Source: Fodinicola acaciae
GTDB lineage: Bacteria > Actinomycetota > Actinomycetes > Mycobacteriales > HKI-0501
NCBI RefSeq assembly: GCF_010993745.1
Contig: NZ_WOTN01000004.1
Span: 992,001 to 1,056,000, forward strand
DNA: 64,000 nucleotides
Direction of reading: 5' to 3'
Part shown: positions 9,390-17,372 of the stretch, piece by piece
Layout: every line of letters starts with the position of its first letter
How positions within the stretch are numbered: the first letter of the stretch is position 1
Notes under the pieces: generated by a model
Seen by the model: only the letters and a program-made list of their open reading frames with translations
Told to the model about the DNA's origin: nothing
Databases searched by the model: none
Made by a program: the position numbers and the translations under genes

Positions 9390-9494
9390 TCATGCCGTTA
9401 CCGCGAACGCGCATCGCTCACGGGCGCTTGCGACCAGCCGATCGACTGTCGTCTTTCCGACCGCAGGCGGACCTGTCAGCACCACAACACGCAT
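9390..9494 (-). pseudogene. P-loop kinase/ATPase N-terminal stub
   Basis: 34 codons: MRVVVLTGPPAVGKTTVDRL followed by VASARERCAF and a stop. The Walker A motif (GPPAVGKT) is perfect, but the protein ends right after the first helix, where P-loop kinases of this type continue with their acidic second strand. I read it as the 5' remnant of a zeta-toxin/AAA-like small-molecule kinase cut off during rearrangement near the transposon-end repeats at 9.7 kb. Confidence 0.5.
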
Positions 9495-9695
9495 ACACCA
9501 ATCATCCATAGCGCAGCCTGAAGGCCCCGGGACCCTGCTGATCACCCTGCCCGCGATCACCGGCATCATCGGTGTTCCGGAACCGTGCGAGCCAGGACCA
9601 TGACGGCACCCGACGAAGCGCCCGAAAGAAACTGAACAAGTCAATGAAACGGACCAGGGCAAAACGATGAGAAAAGCCTGCGAAATACTGGAACC

Positions 9696-9815
9696 ATATC
9701 CGCTACGGAGCCGGAGCGAGGTCCAATGAGGAAATGGACAGAAAGATGAGAAAATTCGTAGGACAAGACGATGAGACACCTTGCGAAGTCCCTGGTCAGC
9801 GACGCTTACTGAGAC
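9696..9815 (+). repeat. transposon-end-like repeat, right-type copy B1
   Basis: Positions 9728-9815 align over 88 bp with 11929-12016 at roughly 80 percent identity by eye; weaker similarity starts at TATCCGC (9697 and 11899). The block holds GATGAGA motifs at 9745 and 9770, and another lies at 9666 just upstream. Each follows a GACA or GGACA, that is TCTCATC...TGTC on the other strand, the same vocabulary as copy A in inverted orientation. It can therefore act as the opposite end to copy A. Confidence 0.5.
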
Positions 9816-9846
9816 AAGTTCCGCGAGAACCTACAGCTGATGTAGC

Positions 9847-9915
9847 TTCTCAAAAGAGATGACCCATTCTCAAAAGAGTTGTCCATGATTTGTCCCATGG
9901 GACAAATAGATGAGA
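9847..9915 (+). repeat. repeat cluster B2 with 20-bp palindrome
   Basis: Two direct copies of TTCTCAAAAGAG (9847-9858 and 9867-9878) precede a perfect 20-bp palindrome, ATTTGTCCCATGGGACAAAT (9888-9907), then GATGAGA (9909-9915). A second tnsA-like remnant follows about 170 bp downstream, mirroring the arrangement of copy A and remnant 1. It is probably the left end of another, related element, only about 30 bp from the right-type block B1. Confidence 0.5.
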
Positions 9916-10081
9916 ATCGTTTGGGCGTGTCGCCGAAGTTTCGCCGTCGTCGGCTGGAAGCATGGCCCGATGGTGCGGGTGTCGGCAGACTCGGGCGCGC
10001 GCGTTGGGCTGCGGTACCGGTCGCGTCTGGGTGAGGTAGCCGGACTCGACGCTGGATCGTGTCACGGTTGACAGCCTAGCT

Positions 10082-10210
10082 TCGGCCTTGCCGATCCGAG
10101 AATTCCATTCGTATAAGGAAAGAGTTCACTACTCGCGCTGGTATTGGTCGTCGACGGCGGCCGACTTGGTCGCGTACGAGAGCAGGCTGGGGCTGGTCAG
10201 GCTGATGCTG
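10082..10210 (+). pseudogene. TnsA-like endonuclease remnant 2
   Basis: Contains LPIREFHSYKERVHYSRWYW and AYESRLGLVRLMLLA, a second diverged copy of the TnsA N-terminal block seen at 6.1-6.3 kb (shared pattern P-x-REF-x-SYK-x-R-x-HYS and YESRL). Similarity stops near 10205, where the 3' end of the GrpB remnant begins on the other strand, so the gene is truncated. The two remnants differ in sequence and therefore come from related but distinct elements. Confidence 0.55.
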
Positions 10211-10620
10211 TTAGCTCCTGGATCAGCTCGGTCTTGGCTCGGGTGTAGTCGCGCGCGGTCATGCCGGCGGCGGCGAGAGTCCGCTTGAGTTGTGCGTCGC
10301 GGTCCGCATCTCGTGGGTGGGTACGCAGGTGGTCACGCAGGATCCGCTGGTTGCGGTTCGGCCAGCTCTCCAGCGTGACTACATGCAGGATGTGCGTACG
10401 CGCACCGCGCACGTACAGCAGCCGATCGGCCATTCCGTTGAAATGACGGCGATAACCGAGACTTTTCAGGGAATCCCGATCGACCATGCCGAGGTCCGGC
10501 GCCGTCGCCATCAGGTCGATGATCGGTTTGGCCGCCAGGCCCAGGCGCCGCCGTCGACCCGATGTGCTCGATGTGGATCAACACAGGCAGCGCCTGCCTG
10601 AGCTCGACGCAGTCATTCGC
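10197..10620 (-). pseudogene. GrpB/UPF0157-family protein, frameshifted
   Basis: The C-terminal two thirds read DLGMVDRDSLKSLGYRRHF, HILHVVTLESWPNRN, LRDHLRTHPRDADRDAQLKR and YTRAKTELIQE, as in GrpB-family (UPF0157, nucleotidyltransferase-fold) proteins. The conserved N-terminal signature IEHIGSTAAPG is present in another frame immediately upstream. One extra C in CCTGGGCCTGGCGG near 10540 accounts for the shift (expected GLAAKPIID). Residues before the signature are poorly conserved, suggesting loss of the true 5' end. The function of the family is not established. Confidence 0.7.
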
Positions 10621-10679
10621 GGACTCGGTGCAGCCGCGGCCCGCAGACCACTGCGGCACCGAGGACGCAACCACTCCGC

Positions 10680-11366
10680 TCACCCACCCTTCTCGATGTC
10701 GAGCGGCGTGCTGTGGCTGGTTGCGAGGGCGATCACCCAGGCGGTGTAGGCCAGGAATAGGACCCGGTCCGGCCAGCCACCGGCCGGGATGAGACCGGCG
10801 GCCTCAGGTACCCAGATCAGGAGCAGTCCGGCCAGTGGGAGCAGGGCCAGACGGTAGAGGTGGCGGCGGCGTGGAGTCCTGGGCTGGTGGTTGCGGGCGA
10901 TGCTGCGGGTGATCAGGAGCGCGGCGATGGGCAGGAGGATCAAGGCGCCGCCACCGAAGGCGGTGTGCAGCAAGCCGCGGGTGGTGAGCTGGTCTGGTGA
11001 GGTGGTCATGGGATCTGTGACGAAGACTCCGACGCCAGCGCTGCCGAGGGTGCAGACGAGCAAGATGACCAGCCCGATCCGGCCGGCGAGCCCGCGGGTG
11101 GAAGTACGGACGGCGATGGTGAGCATGCCGTAGGCCAGTGCCAACGCGAGGAACGCCGCGACCTGTAGCCAGCCATGGCGGGCGAGGGCGTATTCGCTGA
11201 GCTGTCGGGTCAGCGGGTTCCATTGAGGGTTCACGATGACCACGGCCGCAGATAGCAGCCAGTACGCCACGGTCGCGGCGATCGCGATCCGCGCCGGCAT
11301 GGGACTTCGGTGCGCCGCGACGACTAGGCGATTGGCGCGGATGTGGTTGGGAATGGGCAGGCTCAT
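10680..11366 (-). CDS. DUF998-family membrane protein
   Basis: Start taken at ATG 11366, with GGAAGAGAAAC just upstream (an in-frame GTG lies at 11393), giving 228 aa. About six hydrophobic segments are spread along the protein. The pattern NPLTRQLSEYALARHGWLQ after the first segment and the late GLIQ/TERV-like position (here IWVPEAAGLIPAGG) fit DUF998, a family of bacterial integral membrane proteins of unknown role. No partner gene is evident. Confidence 0.65.
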   Translation of the reverse strand: MSLPIPNHIRANRLVVAAHRSPMPARIAIAATVAYWLLSAAVVIVNPQWNPLTRQLSEYALARHGWLQVAAFLALALAYGMLTIAVRTSTRGLAGRIGLVILLVCTLGSAGVGVFVTDPMTTSPDQLTTRGLLHTAFGGGALILLPIAALLITRSIARNHQPRTPRRRHLYRLALLPLAGLLLIWVPEAAGLIPAGGWPDRVLFLAYTAWVIALATSHSTPLDIEKGG

Positions 11367-11552
11367 GGAAGTTTCTCTTCCGTTCAGGGACACCTCTGAC
11401 GTTGGTGCCCGTTCAGCAAGGACGTCGGCGCGGTGTGGGTGATCCGGACATCAGCCGTCGAGATTCGACGTGATGGTGCACGGCGCCGGCGCGGCGCAGG
11501 CCCTCCTCGTGCGCGGTGTCAGAGTGCGACGGGCCGGTTGGTGACTGCCCGG

Positions 11553-11732
11553 TTATCCGGCGTTGGTGAGACGAGCCGCTTGGGCGTGCAGGTAACGCTG
11601 ATGCGGCAGGCTGGTGGTGTGCCGGGCGGCGTCCAGGCCGGCGGTGCGGGCGCCGGCCGGATCGCCGGCCATCTCCAGCAGTTGGGCCCGGACGGCGTGG
11701 AACCGGTGTCCGGCGGTGATGCGGTCATCGCC
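11553..11732 (-). pseudogene. ECF sigma-factor C-terminal fragment
   Basis: About 58 residues (ITAGHRFHAVRAQLLEMAG and GLDAARHTTSLPHQRYLHAQ) resemble the TPR-like tail of DUF6596-type ECF sigma factors, where a typical ending is HAVRADLLRRLGR...AxxxALxLTxNxxERxFL. The sigma2 and sigma4 regions are missing, and the upstream sequence runs into the MITE-like repeat at 11825. It is a decayed 3' end. Confidence 0.45.
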
Positions 11733-11824
11733 GGCGACTGGACCAGCTACGTCGCCGACGTTAGCCAACGACCCACAAGAGGCATTCAGACAGTTTGAAC
11801 ATCTGACCATTCCATTTTCGTACT

Positions 11825-12016
11825 TGTCATTTTCTCATCGATCTGTCATCTCGATGACGCTTGCGACAAGTTCGCTGAGAATCAGCTGGTCACAGCTCTA
11901 TCCGCGATGCGGCGCCTCAGATTCCAGCGAGGAAATGGACAGAACGATGAGAAAATCGTGGGACAAAAACGATGAGACGTTTTACGAATGCGCAGGTCAG
12001 CGACGCCGATTGGGAC
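11825..12016. mobile_element. MITE-like element with both Tn7-like ends
   Basis: This 192-bp unit joins a left-type end (11825-11880, homologous to 5908-5964) directly to a right-type end (11929-12016, homologous to 9728-9815), with no gene between. The two ends share an inverted block, TTTTCTCATCGATCTGTC (11831-11848) against the complement of GACAGAACGATGAGAAAA (11938-11955), with one mismatch. This is the layout of a non-autonomous deletion derivative that a related TnsAB-type transposase could mobilise. The exact boundaries and target duplication are not resolved. Confidence 0.5.
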
Positions 12017-12563
12017 GGCCTAGGCCCGTTGATGCGGGTTGACCTGAACGTACGTGGTTTCAGCGGCGCGTCGGTATGTGCGTTCGTTATTTTGACCGTT
12101 GGCGCGGACCGTCGCGGATGATGTTGCACCGCCGTTTATTTGAACGTTCTCCGATGCTCGAGCTGAGCGGTGCGTCGGACCGGAAGCTGCTTTGTCATGG
12201 CGCCGCATGAGGGCCGCCGTCTTCATCCGCTGATTGGCTGACCGCCGGTTGATCAATGCAGGGGTTGATCCAGTGCGGCGGACGGTTCAGAAGGTCGCCG
12301 TCACCGTACGCTCAGAATGCGTCGAATGCAGACGACTGGCCCGCTCTGGGGGAACTCTGTGGGGTCTTGGCACCTGTGACTGTGCCCAGTACGGTCATCT
12401 GGGCACCGGATCGGAACCCAAACGGAATCCTCCGGCCATTCTCGTCACGAAACCTCGGGATTTCGCAAAGAAGGGCCAGGCTGCGGCTATCGCCTACCCG
12501 ATTCCTCGGCCACTTCTCTTGGTGGCGGCTCACCAAATCATCGTTACAACTGAAGGGGAAATC
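12017..12563. other. non-coding region upstream of integrase 1
   Basis: No gene recognised on either strand. The integrase frame is open through the second half, but the translation there lacks any family resemblance. A clear ribosome-binding site (GAAGGGGA, 12552-12559) marks the real start at 12564. Confidence 0.5.
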
Positions 12564-14057
12564 ATGCCTGCTGGATCAGTCACACGATACTGCCCATGTC
12601 GCGATCCCGAAACCGGCGCAGAGCTGGGATCGTCGTGCCGTCGTGCGAACAGCGCGAAGCATGTTGTGCGGTGGAAGGTTCGGCAAGAACTTCGTCCGGA
12701 TCCGAATAGCAAGAAGCGGCGGCTTTTCCGGCGGGGCGGCTACGGCACCAGTGCCGAGGCGCAGGCTGTGCACGACAGGGTGCGGACGATATTGGCAATT
12801 CCGGACCGCGATGATGAGGACGGCCAGGAGCGCGTCGCCGCGCTGTTGGCGCACCTGTCGCGTACCCGAGAGTCGCTGCCGGAGGTTGCGGATGTCCAGC
12901 GGCGGTTACGTTCCACGCTGGAGATCACATCGGACCTGACGGTGGCTGAGCTTCTTGACCTGTGGCAGGACTCGCGGCGCAAGCGTGGGCGGATGACGAA
13001 ACAGTACGAGACCGACATCCGGGTTCACCTCAAGCCGCGGATCGGCCGGCACCGCGTTCGCCGGCTCGGTGTGGGGCACTTGATCCAGATGTTCGATGAC
13101 ATTGATGAGGCGAATCTCGCGATCGAGGCCAACAACGCGGCCCGAAAGGATCTGGAAGCGACCATCAGCGTCACCGTCTGCCGGGCCGCGAGGAAGGTGT
13201 TGAAGGATCAGCTCCGGTCGATGCCGCCGTATCGGCGCGTCACTGGACCGACGACGCAGCGCAACATTCGGGCGACTCTGCGCGCCGGTTTGAACTGGTG
13301 GCTCAAACAGGAGCCCGGCAACGTCAACGTCGCGGCCTTTCTGGATATGGGTGACAGCAGCCCACGCAAGCCGATGGTCTGGACGAAGCAGCGCGTCGAG
13401 CGCTGGCAGCAGACTGGGGAGGTTCCGAGTCCAGTCATGATTTGGACGCCAGCGCTGACTGGTCAGTTCCTGGATTCCATCGCCGATGACCCGCTGCATG
13501 ACCTGTTCGAGTTCATGGCCTACTGCGGGCCTCGCCGAGGCGAAGCCTGTGGCGCGAAGTGGGAAGGACTGCGCGACGAGGAGAAGCTGCTGGACATCAC
13601 CTCGCAGCTGGTGCTGGACGGATGGGACGTTCTGGAAGCGCCGCCCAAAACCGAAAACGGCGTCCGCACGATCGGGCTCGACGACATCCCGCTGGCGGGG
13701 ATGCGCAGACGAAGGGCACGGCAGAACCGGGAACGGCTACGGTACGGGTCCGAGTGGAAGGACACCGGGTACATCTACACCGAGCCCGATGGGAGTCACC
13801 TGCATCCCGGCAAGGTCTCCGATCATTTCGAACGCCTCGTCATCGAGAGCGGCTTGCCGCCGGTTCGGCTCCATGACCTTCGCCACGGCGCCGCCACGTA
13901 CGCGCTCGCGGCAGGTGTCGACATCAAGATCGTCTCGGAAAACCACGGCCACGCCAGTACGGCGTTCACCCGCGATGTCTACACCAGCGTCCTACCGGAA
14001 CTCGCTGTGGCCGCGGCCGAGGCGACCGCGAAAATCATTCCCCGGCAGGCGTCCTGA
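12564..14057 (+). CDS. tyrosine recombinase / phage-type integrase (integrase 1)
   Basis: 497 aa from ATG 12564. The N-terminal part begins with a Cys-rich patch (CPCRDPETGAELGSSC) typical of many actinobacterial integrases. A SAM-like core-binding domain (LTVAELLDLWQDSRRKRGRM) follows, then the catalytic domain with Arg I in CGPRRGEACG, HxxR in LHDLRHGAATYA, His in ENHGHASTAF and nucleophile Tyr in TRDVYTSVLP. All tetrad residues are present. It reads towards the att repeat at 14196, 139 bp away, yet lies outside the AICE and faces the AICE integrase tail to tail. It probably belongs to an older element left of the att site; its own xis or rep genes are not visible. Confidence 0.9.
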   Translation: MPAGSVTRYCPCRDPETGAELGSSCRRANSAKHVVRWKVRQELRPDPNSKKRRLFRRGGYGTSAEAQAVHDRVRTILAIPDRDDEDGQERVAALLAHLSRTRESLPEVADVQRRLRSTLEITSDLTVAELLDLWQDSRRKRGRMTKQYETDIRVHLKPRIGRHRVRRLGVGHLIQMFDDIDEANLAIEANNAARKDLEATISVTVCRAARKVLKDQLRSMPPYRRVTGPTTQRNIRATLRAGLNWWLKQEPGNVNVAAFLDMGDSSPRKPMVWTKQRVERWQQTGEVPSPVMIWTPALTGQFLDSIADDPLHDLFEFMAYCGPRRGEACGAKWEGLRDEEKLLDITSQLVLDGWDVLEAPPKTENGVRTIGLDDIPLAGMRRRRARQNRERLRYGSEWKDTGYIYTEPDGSHLHPGKVSDHFERLVIESGLPPVRLHDLRHGAATYALAAGVDIKIVSENHGHASTAFTRDVYTSVLPELAVAAAEATAKIIPRQAS

Positions 14058-14195
14058 GACGAAACCAATGTTCTGGGCACGTCCTGGGCACATTCATGAT
14101 CCACATGCGCACACGTTGATGAATCAAGGAGCTAACCTGATGGCCGAACAACTGACAAACCCGCAGGTCAAGCTATGTATAACGGCGAGAGAGAC

Positions 14196-14241
14196 AGGGT
14201 GGCCAGGGGCGGGGTCGAACCGCCGACCTTCCGATTTTCAG
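14196..14241. repeat. attL of the AICE
   Basis: 46 bp identical to 27238-27283. The repeat runs from AGGGTGGCCAGGGG to CCGATTTTCAG and covers the 3' half of tRNA-Phe up to the anticodon loop. Past this point the left copy diverges (GCTGGGTGCCG) and the tRNA is not completed. Integrase 2 ends 77 bp away. Confidence 0.9.
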
Positions 14242-14317
14242 GCTGGGTGCCGTAGGGGGCTTTGTCGCTGGTCAGCCGCTTGTGGCCGACTCGGCGTGCC
14301 CCCTACGTGCCCCAAGG

Positions 14318-15448
14318 TCAGAGACCGTCCAGGTCCGGGAGCTGGGCCACATCGCCATGTTGCGCGATCTCGGAGAGCCGCTTAGCGATGGCCTCGTCTC
14401 GGCCGTCGACGCTGTGAAGGTACAGGCGCGCCGCCGCGTCTGTCGAGTCGCCGAGCCGCTTCCGGAGGTCAGCCATATTCGCGCCGGCCGCACCGGCAAG
14501 CGTGGCTCCCGTGTGGCGCAGGTCGTGAAACGTCAGATGCTCCAGGCCCACGCGCTTACGCGCACGCTTGTACGCCTGGTAGACCGTATTGCCGCGCATC
14601 GGTTCGCCTTTGCTGTCAACGAAAAACCGTACGCGACCGGCCCATCTCTCCGCGTGTTCCTTGAAATAGGGGAGTACGTGCGGTGGCAGGTGAACGGTCC
14701 GCTTGCCGGCTTCAGATTTGGGGTCTTTGTCATATTTTTTCTTTGACTCCAGGAGTTCCGCTCGGCTCTTGCGTACGCGGACCGTACCGGCTTGCAGGTC
14801 CACGTCAGCCGTCAGCACCGCGCAGACCTCACCGCGCCGCAGCGAGGCCCACGCCGCCAAAAGTACAGCGGCCCGGTATTTGGCCGGCGAAATAGCGTCC
14901 ACGAGCTGCTGCACCTGGACAGGTGTTGCAGTCTGGCGTTCCCGCGCGACGTTCGATCCGGCTCTCTTGACCATGCACGGGTTCTTGATCACCGCGCCTT
15001 CCCGGACGCCTGCGGACATCGTCGCCTTGAGAAATCGGTACGCCTGCGTGATGACGGTCCGACCGGCGCCGTTCCGAAGCGCGGCACCGTACCACTCCCG
15101 AACGGTCGCCGGGCCGATCGAGCGCATCGGCAAATCCTTCAGAATCGCCATATGCAGCCGGAGATTCCGCCGGCAGGTCTCGGCCCACCGTTCGCCGATC
15201 TCGCCGGCCGCGAGCTTGTCATCCAGCACCCGCAATGCGTACACGCCGAACGGCTGTTTGCCGAGATCTACGTTGAACCAGCCGCCCCGACTCATGTCGG
15301 TCTCTACGCCGGACAACCACGTCGACGCTGACGGCCGGTTAGGGAACGTGAACGGCGCATTGTGGCGCTGCCCGTCCGGTCCGATGTACGACGCCTGGAA
15401 CTTGCCGGAAGGCAGTTTCCGAATCTTGCCGAAAGTTCGACGTGCCAT
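14318..15448 (-). CDS. int: AICE tyrosine integrase
   Basis: About 376 aa; ATG 15448 overlaps the xis stop (GTGATG, with GTG 15451 as alternative). There is an AP2-like N-terminal arm-binding region (RTFGKIRKLPSGKFQASYIG), a core-binding domain (WAETCRRNLRLHMAILKDL) and a catalytic domain with Arg I in ASLRRGEVCAVL, HxxR in FHDLRHTGATLAG and Tyr in AARLYLHS. The usual second His before the Tyr (LGHSS) is replaced by Asp in RLGDSTDAA. It catalyses recombination between attP and tRNA-Phe, with xis directing excision. It is placed next to attL, as expected. Confidence 0.93.
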   Translation of the reverse strand: MARRTFGKIRKLPSGKFQASYIGPDGQRHNAPFTFPNRPSASTWLSGVETDMSRGGWFNVDLGKQPFGVYALRVLDDKLAAGEIGERWAETCRRNLRLHMAILKDLPMRSIGPATVREWYGAALRNGAGRTVITQAYRFLKATMSAGVREGAVIKNPCMVKRAGSNVARERQTATPVQVQQLVDAISPAKYRAAVLLAAWASLRRGEVCAVLTADVDLQAGTVRVRKSRAELLESKKKYDKDPKSEAGKRTVHLPPHVLPYFKEHAERWAGRVRFFVDSKGEPMRGNTVYQAYKRARKRVGLEHLTFHDLRHTGATLAGAAGANMADLRKRLGDSTDAAARLYLHSVDGRDEAIAKRLSEIAQHGDVAQLPDLDGL

Positions 15449-15684
15449 CACGCCACACCCCGACGAGCATTCAGTGTCTCGACACGAAGCGCGCGCAGGT
15501 ACGCGTCAACGTCGGACGAGGCGATCCGTACCGAGCGACCCACCTTGTAGAAGGGGATCGAGCGCTCACTGACCAGCCGCCGGACGTGCCGAACGCTCAT
15601 GCCCATCCGCTCAGCCGCTTCGTCCACGGTGAGCATTTGGCTATATGCCTGCATTTTCTTGTGTCCTCTCAAGTCCCCGTTCAC
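15448..15684 (-). CDS. xis: excisionase / MerR-like HTH protein
   Basis: 78 aa with a single winged-helix of the excisionase type: LTVDEAAERMGMSVRHVRRL, then IPFYKVGRSVRIASSDVDAYL. GTG 15684 overlaps the rep stop (GTGA), supporting this start over ATG 15651. Sandwiched between rep and int in a coupled operon, it should bind att arms and favour excision by the integrase. Confidence 0.9.
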   Translation of the reverse strand: MNGDLRGHKKMQAYSQMLTVDEAAERMGMSVRHVRRLVSERSIPFYKVGRSVRIASSDVDAYLRALRVETLNARRGVA

Positions 15685-17372
15685 GCCGCAGCCTCCGTTG
15701 CCGGAAGTTGTCCCGCTGCGAGCGCTTGCGCCTGGTCGAGCTCGCGGCGCCAGCGTTGTCGGTCGGCGATGGCGTGCATGAGCAGCTGTCGCCGGCCGAT
15801 GGCATCAGTGTCCGATGTGGACAGACGTTCCCAGGCGTACCGGTCGGGATTCTCGGTTGCCGAAACCTCGACGGCCGCCTGGTCGCCGTTGTGGTGTTTG
15901 AGTTTCTGGATCATGCTGAGGACCCAGCGGCGCCGGTCGTTGCGGGTGTCGGTCAGTGTCTTGCCGGACCATTTCCGCGACAGCAGGACGCGCCGGCCGC
16001 CGAAGCCGAGTGTGGCTCTTTTGTGCGCACGGCCTTTGCAGTGACCCGGAGTCAGACCGGCACGGGTGTTTTTCGGTTGTACGCCGTACATAAGCCAGTT
16101 GGCGCAGGTCGGCGAGCACGGCTCGAACCGCAGCGCGTCGGCGTACCGGTCCAGGTGTGCCTTCTGCCGGTCGGTGGTCGCTTCGTGGCACTCGTCCAGC
16201 TGTTTCGTGAGGTATTTCCCGAGGTACCCGATGAGCAGGTCGGCCCGTTCGGTGCCGGCCTCGACTCCTTTGGCGTCGACTTGCGCGCCGAACCGTACGA
16301 CGTGCGCCGGCTGGTCGTCCTCGCCGATGGCGTCGAGCGCCTGGTCCCAGGTCGGCAGCTGTTCGCCGTTGTCGGGGTCGACGTACGCGCCGAGCTGGTC
16401 ATCCCAGACCGGAAGATTTCCCGGCAGATAAACGGGTTCGTCGCACGCTGGCCACCACACTTGGTGGTACGTGGCCGCCGCCACTTGCTTGATCAGAGTC
16501 CGCGGAATGGTCCCGCGTATGGCCGCGTGCAGGTGCGGCGCCAAGCGGCGTTGTGGTTCCAGGGACGCGAAGTACTGCACGTCCCAGCCGACCGCGCGGC
16601 GCAGGTTCTGCCAGAACCGGTCAACGAGCTTGGGGAAGTGGATGGCATCTCGCGCGGCCCGCCGGTAGTCGTAGCTCGATCCGTTCACCGGAGCGCCATC
16701 GGGACCGACGCGGCCGTAGGAGTCACAGGTCAGCGTGATGAACATCGATGGCCGCCAGACCGTGCCGTCGTTGGCGGTGTAGGTCCGGCCGACCGTACGT
16801 TTATCGACTCGCAGCCGGGGCAGCTCGGCGGCGTCCTGGCGACGTTTGGTCGATCGAGTGCGCCGAGCCGGCTTGTCCGTCAGGGTGCCGCGTACGCCGG
16901 CCTGCCGTAGTTGCTCGTCGACCTCGGCCAGATGGACGTCCAGCTCCGCGACCTCGGGGTGATCGTCCCCGAGCTGCCCGGCCAATTCGTCACGATGGCT
17001 CTGAGCGTCAGCACGGGCTGTCGCTAGCTGCTGTTGCAATTCGGTCGGGTCGTCGGATTCCAGCGGTGGTTCTTCGTTGAGATGCCAGCCTTCCCTGCAT
17101 TGCGCCAGCCGGAGTGCCTTGGCCCGTTTGGCGCACGGCTCGCACTTGGACGCAAGCCGAGCGCCGCACGGGACCGGGATGATCTCCGTTGTCCCGGTGG
17201 TCGTATCTATGCGCCGCATCGCCATCGGTCGTACGCACACGCCGAATTGCAGCGCGACCGATTCCAGGACTTCCTTGGCCAGCGGCATCCTGGCCCGTTC
17301 GATCCGGGACAGGTTCCGGTCGCTTGGGTCAGACGTCGTTGTCATCGCGGGGTTCCCCGTGCCCTCGGTCAT
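15681..17372 (-). CDS. repSA: RepSA-type rolling-circle replication initiator
   Basis: 563 aa; ATG overlaps the traSA stop (ATGA). An N-terminal CxxC pair (CEPCAKRAK) is seen, as in RepSA. The HUH motif is RRLAPHLHAAIRGT (metal-binding His-Leu-His), and the candidate nucleophile Tyr is in LLIGYLGKYLTK. These are the hallmarks of AICE/pSAM2 initiators that nick the double-strand origin to start rolling-circle replication after excision. A central Glu-rich stretch with a predicted coiled coil (ATARADAQSHRDELAGQLG) separates the Cys region from the catalytic domain. Confidence 0.9.
   Translation of the reverse strand: MTEGTGNPAMTTTSDPSDRNLSRIERARMPLAKEVLESVALQFGVCVRPMAMRRIDTTTGTTEIIPVPCGARLASKCEPCAKRAKALRLAQCREGWHLNEEPPLESDDPTELQQQLATARADAQSHRDELAGQLGDDHPEVAELDVHLAEVDEQLRQAGVRGTLTDKPARRTRSTKRRQDAAELPRLRVDKRTVGRTYTANDGTVWRPSMFITLTCDSYGRVGPDGAPVNGSSYDYRRAARDAIHFPKLVDRFWQNLRRAVGWDVQYFASLEPQRRLAPHLHAAIRGTIPRTLIKQVAAATYHQVWWPACDEPVYLPGNLPVWDDQLGAYVDPDNGEQLPTWDQALDAIGEDDQPAHVVRFGAQVDAKGVEAGTERADLLIGYLGKYLTKQLDECHEATTDRQKAHLDRYADALRFEPCSPTCANWLMYGVQPKNTRAGLTPGHCKGRAHKRATLGFGGRRVLLSRKWSGKTLTDTRNDRRRWVLSMIQKLKHHNGDQAAVEVSATENPDRYAWERLSTSDTDAIGRRQLLMHAIADRQRWRRELDQAQALAAGQLPATEAAA

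Noticed and set aside
12234-12563. N-terminal extension of integrase 1
   Set aside because: A good ribosome-binding site and start at 12564 and lack of homology upstream favour the shorter protein.
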